Under the pieces are notes generated by a model. It saw only the letters and a list, made by a program, of their open reading frames with translations. It did no database searches and was not told where the DNA came from. A DNA stretch of 64,000 bases from an uncultured Alphaproteobacteria bacterium (GTDB taxonomy: Bacteria > Pseudomonadota > Alphaproteobacteria > Micropepsales > Micropepsaceae). The stretch's first letter is position 1. Each line of letters opens with the position of its first letter. The DNA lies in NCBI GenBank assembly GCA_902825865.1, contig CADECX010000005.1, positions 61,306 to 125,305 on the forward strand, written 5' to 3'. The position numbers and the translations under genes were made by a program. This document shows positions 1-7,207 of this stretch, in pieces.

Positions 1-1
1 C

Positions 2-214
2 GCGCTGAAACGCGAGGCCACCGGCACCCGCTTCCGCCTATTGGGCGTGGGCATTACCAATTTGGCGCCCGCGCAAAGCGCCGATCCCGCCAGCCTGATC
101 GACCCGGCCGCCGACAAGCGGGTGGCGGCGGAGCGCGCGATGGACAAGATACGCGCCAAATTCGGCAATGAAGCGGTGGGAACCGGCCGTGCTTTCAAAA
201 AGCCCCGGGGCTGA
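2..214 (+). CDS. dinB: DNA polymerase IV, C-terminal fragment
   Basis: Only the last 70 codons are inside the window; the 5' part lies upstream. The reading frame carries the end of the little-finger domain of a Y-family polymerase (RFRLLGVGITNL, then DPAADKRVAAERAMDKIRAKFG and a basic tail), a pattern typical of alphaproteobacterial Pol IV. The enzyme would do error-prone translesion synthesis at stalled forks. The stop is followed 31 bp later by the RidA-like gene on the same strand. The family call rests on a short C-terminal stretch, so the exact paralogue (DinB1 or DinB2) cannot be settled. Confidence 0.8.
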   Translation, partial: ALKREATGTRFRLLGVGITNLAPAQSADPASLIDPAADKRVAAERAMDKIRAKFGNEAVGTGRAFKKPRG

Positions 215-245
215 GTAGGCTTGCACGATATTCAAGGATTACCGC

Positions 246-710
246 ATGTCCGTCATTGACGCCCGCCTCAAAACTCTTGGCATCACCCTGTCGCCGCCGC
301 CCAAGCCGGTCGCCTCCTATGTGCCGTTCACAAAAAGCGGGAATCAGGTTTTCATTTCCGGCCAGGTACCGATTTCCGACGGCGCGCTGAAATATGTCGG
401 CAAGCTGGGCGCGGATTTCAGCATCGAGGTGGGCCAGGCTGCGGCGCAGCTCTGCGCCATCAATGTTCTTTCGGTGCTGAAGGTGGCGTGCGAGGGAGAT
501 CTGGACCGCGTGGTTCAATGCCTGAAGGTCACAGTTTTCGTCAACGCCACGCCCGACTACGACAAGCAGCCGGAAATCGCCAACGGCGCCAGCGACCTGT
601 TTGCGGCGGTATTCGGTGACGCCGGCAAGCACGCCCGCGCCGCCGTCGGCATGGGTTCGCTGCCGCGCGGCGTGGCGGTGGAAGTGGACGCAATTTTCGA
701 GATCAAGTGA
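246..710 (+). CDS. RidA/YjgF/UK114 family protein
   Basis: This 154-residue protein belongs to the longer (about 150 aa) RidA subgroup. The core shows the family features FISGQVP (about 36-42), the VTVFVNATPDY strand and ARAAVGMGSLPRGVAVEVDA near the C-terminus, where Arg131 aligns with the arginine that binds the substrate carboxylate in RidA. RidA proteins deaminate reactive enamine/imine intermediates; the substrate of this subgroup is not established. AAGGAT lies 7 nt before the ATG. Its stop overlaps the GTG start of the next gene (GTGA), so the two are probably translationally coupled. Confidence 0.85.
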   Translation: MSVIDARLKTLGITLSPPPKPVASYVPFTKSGNQVFISGQVPISDGALKYVGKLGADFSIEVGQAAAQLCAINVLSVLKVACEGDLDRVVQCLKVTVFVNATPDYDKQPEIANGASDLFAAVFGDAGKHARAAVGMGSLPRGVAVEVDAIFEIK

Positions 711-1963
711 CGCAAAACGAGTCCGCCCGGCTCATCACCAGCGCTGCCGAGATCGGCGCGGCGCGATGGAATGCCTTGGCCAATCCACAAGGTCTGGCCG
801 AACCGCATCCTTTCACAAGCTACGAATTCTTTGCGGCGCTGGAAGAGTCCGGCTCGGCCTCGCGCAAGACCGGCTGGCAACCGGCGCATTTGTTGATGGC
901 TGGTCCTACCCCAAGCGCGTCAGCGCATGATGGGGGAGGTGGCCGTAGCACCGTGGAGGACAATAGCCAAAGGTCCAGTGGACCTTTGACCGTCCGACCG
1001 GTGCGAAGGCCGGAGGGGGCAACTGCATTGATGCCGCTCTATGCCAAAAATCACTCCTATGGCGAATATGTCTTCGACCATGCCTGGGCCGAGGCCCTGG
1101 AACGGGCGGGCGGCGACTATTACCCCAAGCTGCAATGTTCCGTGCCTTTCACACCCGTTACCGGGCGGCGATTGCTTGCCAGCAGCAACGCGGACCGCAT
1201 GGCGTTGCTGAAAGCCGCCACGGCCGCAGTGAAACAGATCGGCGCCTCGTCCTTGCACATTACGTTCCTCACCCGTGAGGAATGGCAGGCAGCGGGCGAC
1301 GCGGACTATCTGCTGCGCACCGGACAGCAGTTTCACTGGGAAAATCGCGGCTATAAAAGCTTCGACGAATTCCTGGGCGAACTGTCTTCCGCCAAGCGCA
1401 AGAATTTGCGCAAGGAACGCGCCGCAGTGCGCGAGGCCGGCGTGACGTTCGACTGGCTGACCGGCAGCGACATCAGCGAAAGCCATTGGGACCAGTTTTT
1501 CAACTTCTACATGGACACCGGCGGGCGCAAATGGGGCACGCCCTATCTGACCCGCGAATTCTTCTCCCGCCTGGGTCAGGGCCTGTCCAAGCAAATTCTT
1601 CTGGTGATGGCCAAACAGGATGGCCGCACCATAGCGGGGGCCTTGAACCTGTTCGGCGAAGGCGTGCTGTTCGGGCGCAATTGGGGGGCGGTGGAGCATG
1701 TCCCTTTCCTGCATTTCGAGGCTTGTTATTATCAGGCGATTGATTTCGCCATTGCGCGGGGCCTGAAAAGGGTTGAAGCGGGCGCCCAGGGCGAGCACAA
1801 ATTGCTGCGCGGCTATATGCCGGCGGAAACTTACAGCGCCCATGTCATCGCCCACAAAGGCCTGGCGCGGGCGGTGGACGATTTCCTGGAGGCCGAACGG
1901 GCGGCGGTGGCGGAGAATATCTCGGAACTGGCGCAGCATGCGCCGTTTAGAAAGGACAAATGA
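707..1963 (+). CDS. COG3146/DUF482 GNAT-like acyltransferase with in-frame repeat insertion
   Basis: The 418-residue product carries the signature of the COG3146 peptidogalycan biosynthesis-like family: MPLYAKNHSYGEYVFD, SVPFTPVTGRRLL, FLGELSSAKRKNLRKER, FYMDTGGRKWGTPYLTREFF and GEHKLLRGYMP. These proteins have a tandem GNAT/FemAB-like fold; their acceptor is unknown. The GTG start overlaps the preceding stop, and the end overlaps the ATG of the HIT gene. Residues about 67-105 are a low-complexity Gly/Ser/Arg/Pro stretch encoded by a structured repeat (905-1020) that kept the frame open; homologues normally run straight from the strand before it into the PLYxKxHSYGEY motif. Whether the protein still folds is not visible. 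Confidence 0.85.
   Translation: MTQNESARLITSAAEIGAARWNALANPQGLAEPHPFTSYEFFAALEESGSASRKTGWQPAHLLMAGPTPSASAHDGGGGRSTVEDNSQRSSGPLTVRPVRRPEGATALMPLYAKNHSYGEYVFDHAWAEALERAGGDYYPKLQCSVPFTPVTGRRLLASSNADRMALLKAATAAVKQIGASSLHITFLTREEWQAAGDADYLLRTGQQFHWENRGYKSFDEFLGELSSAKRKNLRKERAAVREAGVTFDWLTGSDISESHWDQFFNFYMDTGGRKWGTPYLTREFFSRLGQGLSKQILLVMAKQDGRTIAGALNLFGEGVLFGRNWGAVEHVPFLHFEACYYQAIDFAIARGLKRVEAGAQGEHKLLRGYMPAETYSAHVIAHKGLARAVDDFLEAERAAVAENISELAQHAPFRKDK
905..1020. repeat. In-frame palindromic repeat element inside a CDS
   Basis: Three nested or adjacent hairpins are visible. CCTACCCCA (905-913) pairs with TGGGGGAGG (931-939) with one mismatch. GGCCGTAGCACCG (941-953) pairs with CGGTGCGAAGGCC (999-1011) with two mismatches. 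Inside the latter a perfect 9-bp hairpin sits at 968-976/980-988 with a 3-nt loop. The GGGGGAGGTGG...CGGAGGGGGC frame resembles short intergenic palindromes abundant in alphaproteobacterial genomes. Its size and position match the extra segment in the surrounding acyltransferase gene. Confidence 0.6.
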
Positions 1964-2379
1964 TGGCGTACGACCCCAACAATATCTTCGCCAAGATTCT
2001 GGGCGGCCAGATCCCCAGTGTGAAAGTCTATGAGGACGACAAGACTTTCGCTTTCATGGATGTGATGCCGGAAGCAGACGGCCATGTGCTGGTGATCCCC
2101 AAGGAAGGCGCGGAGAACATTCTGGACCTTTCAGCGGCGGGCATGGCGGCGATGATGGCCACCACCCAGAAGGTCGCCAAGGCGGTGGACAAAGCGTTGA
2201 CGCCCGACGGCATCCTGCTCAAGCAATATAACCGCGCCGCCGCCGGCCAGAGCGTGTTCCATGTCCATTTTCACATTGTGCCGCGCTGGGAAGGCGTGCC
2301 CATGGCGCCGCACGGCAAAGTCATGGTAGAGGCGGCCAAACTTGAACCCATCGCCGCCAAAATACGGAGTGAACTGTGA
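1960..2379 (+). CDS. HIT family nucleotide hydrolase
   Basis: A 139-residue HIT-domain protein of the HINT type. The catalytic histidine triad is visible as HVHFHIV at about 101-107 and the N-terminal half shows IFAKILGGQIPS and AFMDVMPEADGHVLVIPK. Such enzymes hydrolyse nucleoside phosphoramidates or similar AMP conjugates in the cytosol. Two ATG codons lie in tandem at 1960 and 1963; the first overlaps the TGA of the upstream gene. The 3' end overlaps the GTG of the next gene, continuing the coupled run. Confidence 0.9.
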   Translation: MMAYDPNNIFAKILGGQIPSVKVYEDDKTFAFMDVMPEADGHVLVIPKEGAENILDLSAAGMAAMMATTQKVAKAVDKALTPDGILLKQYNRAAAGQSVFHVHFHIVPRWEGVPMAPHGKVMVEAAKLEPIAAKIRSEL

Positions 2380-2666
2380 TCCTGGAACGCGCCATCTTTG
2401 CCATCAAACCCGGCCAGGCCGAGGATTTCGAAAAAGCCTTTGCCCTTGCCGCGCCCCTGATCCGCGCCGCCAAGGGATGCCGCAAGGCCGATATGCATCG
2501 CGGCATCGAAAATCCCGACAGTTTCATCCTGCTGGCGGAATGGGACACGCTCGAAGATCACATGGTCGGCTTCCGGGAGTCTCCCGCTTTCACCGAATGG
2601 CGCGCCCTGTTGGGCCCGCACTTTGCCGGCCCGCCGGCGGTGGAGCACTACAAGGCGGCTCTCTAG
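2376..2666 (+). CDS. Antibiotic biosynthesis monooxygenase (ABM) domain protein
   Basis: A 96-residue single-domain protein with a dimeric alpha-beta barrel (ABM/DUF4188-like) pattern: ILERAIFAIKPGQAEDFEKAF at the start, CRKADMHRGIENPDSFILLAEW in the middle and HMVGFRESPAFTEWR near the end. Members include quinol monooxygenases and heme-degrading enzymes, but many are uncharacterised and no specific activity can be assigned. It starts at a GTG that overlaps the stop of the HIT gene and is the last gene of the coupled run. Confidence 0.8.
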   Translation: MILERAIFAIKPGQAEDFEKAFALAAPLIRAAKGCRKADMHRGIENPDSFILLAEWDTLEDHMVGFRESPAFTEWRALLGPHFAGPPAVEHYKAAL

Positions 2667-2682
2667 GAGCGTCGGCCCAGCA

Positions 2683-2707
2683 GGTTGCGCATTGTCGATG
2701 CGCAACC
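2683..2707. terminator. Perfect 10-bp hairpin between convergent genes
   Basis: GGTTGCGCAT (2683-2692) and ATGCGCAACC (2698-2707) form a perfect stem around a 5-nt loop, 16 bp after the ABM gene and 36 bp from the end of the converging DUF6644 gene. No T-run follows on either strand, so it may act as a bidirectional barrier or an mRNA 3'-end stabiliser rather than a canonical intrinsic terminator. Confidence 0.5.
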
Positions 2708-2743
2708 GTCAGCGTTAGGACGCGCGACCACTGAAAACGGCGG

Positions 2744-3235
2744 CTACCAGTAGCCCAGCATGCGCCCGCCGGTGATCGCGGTCAGCCAGAAGACCAACGA
2801 CAGCACCGCGCCGAGCTTCAGCCTGTTTTTCTCAGACAGCATCAACTCGCGCACCCGATGCGCCCGCCAGGCTTCCGTCCGGTGCACCAGCCAGACATTG
2901 AGCAGCGCCAGGCCGATGGCCGGGAATTTCACCAGCAGAAACGGGTTGCCGATATATTCGCTGGCATTGACCGACAGCATGGGAATGCCGGAGCACACCG
3001 CCAGCGCAAAGCCGATGCGGGCCATGAAGGTGGTCGGCCCCGACAGCGCCGCCAGCGGCATCCGGGTCCAGGCGCCCAGCAGCCTGAGATCCAGCAGCAG
3101 GATCGAGCCGAACAGCAGGGCAATGCCCAGAATATGGACCAGATTGAGGGTGCCGTAACTCCACACGCCCAGTGAGCGCGTGAACTGCCCCAGCGGAGAG
3201 CCTTCCAGCCAGATCAAAAATTGGGCTGCGCTCAC
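2744..3235 (-). CDS. DUF6644 family integral membrane protein
   Basis: A 163-residue protein with about four hydrophobic helices and a short polar N-terminus (MSAAQFLIWLEGSPLG). The pattern LNLVHILGIALLFGSILLLD and the C-terminal ITGGRMLGYW match the DUF6644 family as I recognise it. Family members often sit next to DUF6152 proteins, as here: it starts 6 bp after the DUF6152 stop. Two histidines in helices (VHILG, VHRTEAW) would be compatible with heme or metal binding, but that is speculation. Function unknown. Confidence 0.7.
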   Translation of the reverse strand: MSAAQFLIWLEGSPLGQFTRSLGVWSYGTLNLVHILGIALLFGSILLLDLRLLGAWTRMPLAALSGPTTFMARIGFALAVCSGIPMLSVNASEYIGNPFLLVKFPAIGLALLNVWLVHRTEAWRAHRVRELMLSEKNRLKLGAVLSLVFWLTAITGGRMLGYW

Positions 3236-3241
3236 ACCGGT

Positions 3242-3604
3242 CTATTCGCGCTCGGGATAGACGCGATACTCGTCAGCGCCGTGCTTCACATAGATGGTCT
3301 TCATCTCGTAATGGCCCGGCTCGGTGGTGCGGTTGCCGCGCACCGTCACGGTGGCGCCAACGGGAATTTTGCCTTCGGTCAGCCCGGCACGGCTGGTGCG
3401 GAAGGGCGGCGCCAGGGTGATGTCCCACACCTGGTTGCCGACCTTGATCTTCATGGCGCCATGCGGCCCGGCAAGGTTGACGCTTTGCACGACCGTACCG
3501 GTCAGGGCGGTGATTTTGTCCTCCTGCCCGCTCCAGCCGTGATGGGCGAAGGCCGGCGACGCGGCCAGCATGGCCAGCGCGGCAAATCCTGAAACAAGCT
3601 TCAT
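3242..3604 (-). CDS. DUF6152 family secreted protein
   Basis: A 120-residue protein with a clear signal peptide (MKLVSGFAALAMLAASPAFA, cleavage about residue 20) followed by HHGWSG, a motif typical of DUF6152. The mature part is a small beta-rich domain (LTGTVVQSVNLAGPHGAMKI, VGATVTVRGNRT). The role is unknown; these proteins frequently accompany small membrane proteins such as the DUF6644 product encoded directly downstream. The gene begins only 11 bp after clpA ends, so it is probably carried on the clpSA transcript. Confidence 0.75.
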   Translation of the reverse strand: MKLVSGFAALAMLAASPAFAHHGWSGQEDKITALTGTVVQSVNLAGPHGAMKIKVGNQVWDITLAPPFRTSRAGLTEGKIPVGATVTVRGNRTTEPGHYEMKTIYVKHGADEYRVYPERE

Positions 3605-3615
3605 GGCTTTGCTCC

Positions 3616-5943
3616 CTATTTTTCGACGTCTTCGGATTTCTTCTTGCCCGTTCGCGGCGCGCGCGGCTTGGCTTCCGCCGCCGGAATGAATTCGAACGCC
3701 AGCTTGTCCTTTTCGCGGTCCAAGAGCACGCGCACCGTGCCGCCATCCTTGAGCTTGCCGAACAGGATCTCGTCGGCCAGCGGCTTTTTGATATTGTCCT
3801 GGATCACCCGCGCCAGGGGCCGCGCGCCAAACGCATCGTCATAGCCCTTCTCGCCCAGCCAGCGCGTGGCTTCCGGAGTGAGATCGAAGGTGACGTCGCG
3901 GTCGGCCAGCTGCGCTTCCAGTTCCAGCACGAACTTCTCCACCACCTTGTCGATGGTGGCGCGCGACAAAGGCGCGAAAGCGATGGTGGCGTCCAGCCGG
4001 TTGCGGAATTCCGGCGTGAACAGCTTCTTGATCGCTTCCTCGTCCTCGCCTTCGCGCTTGCCGCGGCCAAAACCGATGGCGTCCTTGGCGGCGTCGCTGG
4101 CGCCCGCATTGGTGGTCATGATCATCACCACATTGCGGAAGTCGATTTTCTTGCCGTTATGGTCGGTGAGTTTGCCGTGATCCATCACCTGCAAAAGGAT
4201 GTTGAACAGATCGCCATGGGCCTTCTCGATCTCGTCCAGCAGCAGCACGCAATGGGGGTGCTGGTCGACGCCGTCGGTCAACAACCCGCCCTGATCGAAT
4301 CCGACATAGCCGGGCGGCGCGCCGATCAGGCGAGAGACGGTATGACGCTCCATATATTCCGACATATCGAAGCGCAGGAATTCCACCCCCATGATGCTGG
4401 CCAGCTGCTTGGCGACTTCTGTCTTGCCAACGCCGGTCGGCCCGCTGAACAGATAGGAGCCGATCGGCTTTTCCGGCTGTCTCAGCCCGGCGCGCGCCAG
4501 CTTGATGGCGGAAGCCAGGGCATGGATCGCCGCATCCTGGCCATAGACCACCCGGCCCAGATCAGCTTCCAGGGTCTTGAGCGCCTCGGCATCGTTCTTG
4601 GAGACCGACTTGGCGGGAATGCGCGCGATCTTGGCGACGACCTCTTCCACGTCGCGGACATTGACGACCTTCTTGCGGCGGCTTTCCGGCACCAGCATCT
4701 GAGAGGCGCCCAGCTCGTCGATCACATCGATCGCCTTGTCGGGAAGCTTGCGGTCATTGATGTATTTAGCCGACAGCTCAACCGCTGCCTTGATGGCGTC
4801 GGCTGTGTAGCGCAGCTTGTGGTAATTCTCGAAGTAGGACTTGATGCCCATCAGGATTTTGATGGAGTCCTCAATCGTCGGCTCGGAAACGTCGATCTTC
4901 TGGAACCGGCGCACCAGGGCGCGGTCCTTCTCGAAATACTGGCGGTATTCCTTGTAGGTGGTCGAGCCGATGCAGCGCAGGGTGCCGGCCGCCAGCGCGG
5001 GCTTGAGCAGGTTAGAGGCATCCATCGCGCCGCCGGATGTCGCGCCGGCCCCGATCACGGTGTGAATTTCATCGATGAACAGGATGGCCCCTTTGAGGCT
5101 CTCCAATTCCTTCACCACGGTCTTGAGCCGCTCCTCGAAATCGCCGCGATAGCGGGTGCCCGCGATCAAGGAGCCCATGTCCAGCGAATAGATGACGGAG
5201 CCGCGCAGCACCTCGGGCACCTCGCCGCGAATGATCTTGCGCGCCAGGCCTTCGGCGATCGCCGTCTTGCCCACGCCGGGATCGCCCACGAACAAGGGAT
5301 TGTTCTTCTGGCGGCGGCAGAGGATCTGGATGGTGCGTTCGACTTCGGCGGTCCGGCCGATCAGGGGATCGACCTTGCCGGACTTGGCTTTCTCGTTGAG
5401 GTTGACGCAATAGGCTTCCAGCGCCTCGGTGCCCTGCTTGGAAGGCTTCTCGGTCTCTTCTTCCTCGTCGGTGCCGCGCACCTGCTTGGGCTGGCTCATG
5501 CCCGGCCGCTTGGCGATGCCGTGGCTGATATAGCTCACCGCATCCAGCCGGTTCATATTCTGCTCTTGCAGGAAATAGACGGCGTGGCTTTCGCGCTCGG
5601 TGAACAGGGCCACCAGCACATTGGCGCCGGTGACTTCGTCGCGTCCGGAATTCTGGACGTGCAACACGGCGCGCTGCACCACCCGCTGGAAACCGGTGGT
5701 GGGCTTGGCTTCCTCGGATTCGTCCATCACCAGGGTGGAGAGGTCTTCGTCGATATATTTCTGCACCGACTTGCGCAGCACATCCATGTCGACATTACAG
5801 GCCTTCATCACCTGGCTGGCATCGGCATCGTCGAGCAAGGCGAGCAGCAGATGTTCGAGGGTGGCGTATTCGTGATGGCGGTCGCTGGCCAGCTTGATGG
5901 CATGGTGCAGCGCTTGCTCCAGTCCTCTCGAAAGTGACGGCAT
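3616..5943 (-). CDS. clpA: ATP-dependent Clp protease ATP-binding subunit ClpA
   Basis: A 775-residue class-I AAA+ unfoldase that feeds substrates to ClpP, with ClpS as adaptor. It has an N-terminal Clp repeat domain (about 1-145), a first AAA module with Walker A GDPGVGKT (220-227) and Walker B DEIH (291-294), and a second module with GPTGVGKT (501-508) and LLLDEIEKAH (about 567-576). The ClpP-docking IGF tripeptide (623-625) is present, which together with the lack of a coiled-coil middle domain separates it from ClpB. It follows clpS by 3 bp, the usual clpS-clpA operon. clpP is not in the window. Confidence 0.97.
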   Translation of the reverse strand: MPSLSRGLEQALHHAIKLASDRHHEYATLEHLLLALLDDADASQVMKACNVDMDVLRKSVQKYIDEDLSTLVMDESEEAKPTTGFQRVVQRAVLHVQNSGRDEVTGANVLVALFTERESHAVYFLQEQNMNRLDAVSYISHGIAKRPGMSQPKQVRGTDEEEETEKPSKQGTEALEAYCVNLNEKAKSGKVDPLIGRTAEVERTIQILCRRQKNNPLFVGDPGVGKTAIAEGLARKIIRGEVPEVLRGSVIYSLDMGSLIAGTRYRGDFEERLKTVVKELESLKGAILFIDEIHTVIGAGATSGGAMDASNLLKPALAAGTLRCIGSTTYKEYRQYFEKDRALVRRFQKIDVSEPTIEDSIKILMGIKSYFENYHKLRYTADAIKAAVELSAKYINDRKLPDKAIDVIDELGASQMLVPESRRKKVVNVRDVEEVVAKIARIPAKSVSKNDAEALKTLEADLGRVVYGQDAAIHALASAIKLARAGLRQPEKPIGSYLFSGPTGVGKTEVAKQLASIMGVEFLRFDMSEYMERHTVSRLIGAPPGYVGFDQGGLLTDGVDQHPHCVLLLDEIEKAHGDLFNILLQVMDHGKLTDHNGKKIDFRNVVMIMTTNAGASDAAKDAIGFGRGKREGEDEEAIKKLFTPEFRNRLDATIAFAPLSRATIDKVVEKFVLELEAQLADRDVTFDLTPEATRWLGEKGYDDAFGARPLARVIQDNIKKPLADEILFGKLKDGGTVRVLLDREKDKLAFEFIPAAEAKPRAPRTGKKKSEDVEK

Positions 5944-5946
5944 GCG

Positions 5947-6303
5947 CTACTCCTTCTCCATCGTGCACTGTAAAGGATGTTGATGCCGGCGTGAGAATTC
6001 AATGACCTGGGCGACCTTGGTTTCCGCGACCTCGAAGGTGTAGACGCCGCAAATGCCCACGCCGTGGCGATGGACATGCAACATAACGTCCACCGCCTCC
6101 TCGCGGTTCTTGCCAAAGATCTTTTCCAGGATATGGACGACGAACTCCATCGGCGTGTAGTCGTCGTTCAGCAATAGCACCTTGTAGAGGCTGGGCTTCT
6201 TGGTCTTGGGGCGTGTTTTGGTGACGATGCCGGTTCCGGTGTTGCCTCCGGTATTTCCAGGCCCGTTCTTGCCGTCGTCGTTATTGCCGCCCGAATCCTT
6301 CAT
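5947..6303 (-). CDS. clpS: ClpS adaptor protein
   Basis: A 118-residue ClpA adaptor of the N-end rule pathway. After a Gly/Asn-rich flexible N-terminus (about 1-30) comes the conserved core [17 protein letters not shown], with the Asn-Asp pair and the hydrophobic pocket residues that bind bulky N-terminal side chains, then [16 protein letters not shown] and ETKVAQV. First gene of the clpS-clpA-DUF6152-DUF6644 run. Alphaproteobacteria often have two ClpS paralogues; the one beside clpA is normally the canonical form. Confidence 0.96.
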   Translation of the reverse strand: MKDSGGNNDDGKNGPGNTGGNTGTGIVTKTRPKTKKPSLYKVLLLNDDYTPMEFVVHILEKIFGKNREEAVDVMLHVHRHGVGICGVYTFEVAETKVAQVIEFSRRHQHPLQCTMEKE

Positions 6304-6424
6304 GGGGAAGATTCTGCTTCGTTCCTCGCGCCTATCCTAACGCGGATTGGCATTCTGCCTAGTGGGATACTCCTATCTGGTTACCACCAAAGGGAAATTC
6401 AACTCAGGGAGCGGCCAAAGGGGG

Positions 6425-6463
6425 TAAAAGCAAAAGGGCCCTGGCAGCAAAGCCAGAGCCCTT
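6425..6463 (-). terminator. Intrinsic terminator of the phasin gene
   Basis: A 12-bp stem (6434-6445 with 6452-6463, one G-U type mismatch) and 6-nt loop lie 22 bp beyond the phasin stop. Read on the minus strand the stem is followed by a TTTTGCTTTTA tract. This separates the phasin from the downstream clpS gene. Confidence 0.85.
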
Positions 6464-6485
6464 CGCAATGCGAGAATGAAGAAAC

Positions 6486-6938
6486 TTAGGCGGTACGGAC
6501 GGACTGCACGGTGTCCAGCCAGGCCTGCACACGGCCCTTGAAGGGCGCGTAGGTTTCCTTGGTGGCGGCAGTCGCCAGTTCGCTGATCTTGCTGAGTTCG
6601 GCGACATAGGCCTCAAACGCCGACTTGGCGAAATCGGTCTGGAACTCGAACGCTTCATGCACCGACTTGGAGCCCAGCACGGCCTTGGTGGCCGCGACGG
6701 CGTCTTCGATCGACTGCTTGGAATAGGAATAGATTTCGCTGTTGATGCTTTCGATGCCCTTGCCGGCGACAGTGGCCGACTTGGTGATGGCGTCGGCAGT
6801 TTCCTTGCCGTAGCCAACATAGGCGTCATAACCCTTAAGGGCCTTTTCCAAGCCGGTCTTCAGCGCCGCGGCGCCGTTTTCCAGTGCGGTTTCAGCCGAG
6901 GCAGTCGCCTTTTCACCGGCCGTCTTTGCTTTGCTCAT
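6486..6938 (-). CDS. Phasin family protein
   Basis: A 150-residue, helix-rich, Ala/Lys/Glu-rich protein with the phasin_2 pattern (GLEKALKGYDAYVGYGKETADAI, KSVHEAFEFQTDFAKSAFEAYVAE). Phasins coat polyhydroxyalkanoate granules; this class also occurs as general granule- or membrane-associated helical proteins. The ATG at 6938 was chosen over an upstream one because it has GAGAGGA at correct spacing and begins with the usual MSKAK. It is monocistronic, with its own promoter-like sequence upstream and a terminator downstream. No PHA synthase gene is in the window. Confidence 0.85.
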   Translation of the reverse strand: MSKAKTAGEKATASAETALENGAAALKTGLEKALKGYDAYVGYGKETADAITKSATVAGKGIESINSEIYSYSKQSIEDAVAATKAVLGSKSVHEAFEFQTDFAKSAFEAYVAELSKISELATAATKETYAPFKGRVQAWLDTVQSVRTA

Positions 6939-7003
6939 GTCATGTCCTCTCTGTGAGTTAGGGCACGACCGGTTTTCCGGTGGCCTGTTGCAGTGCAACA
7001 TGA

Positions 7004-7034
7004 CCTATATGAGGCAGCCCATAACGCCAGTCAA
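7004..7034 (-). promoter_or_regulatory. Candidate promoter for the phasin gene
   Basis: On the minus strand TTGACT (complement of 7029-7034) is followed after 19 bp by TATAGG (complement of 7004-7009), about 65 bp upstream of the phasin ATG. The -35 matches consensus in five of six positions, the -10 in four, and the spacing is longer than ideal. Prediction by eye only. Confidence 0.35.
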
Positions 7035-7207
7035 GAGTTAATTGTGCGCCGCACCATTCTTTTTTGCATCGCCGTTGGGGAACCGGCGGCAACCTTGGTT
7101 AAGCATTCTTAAACGCCCGTAAAGTATAGTGGATTCTTGATTTTTCCTTGCACAGCTTGTCGCAATTTGGTCTTTTGGGCGTCAGCAGGGGTGGTTCGGC
7201 TTTGGGG

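Noticed and set aside
4159..5937. A 592-codon open frame on the plus strand opposite clpA
   Set aside because: clpA on the other strand has full domain structure; the antisense frame is a by-product of GC-rich codon use and its translation has no recognisable motif.
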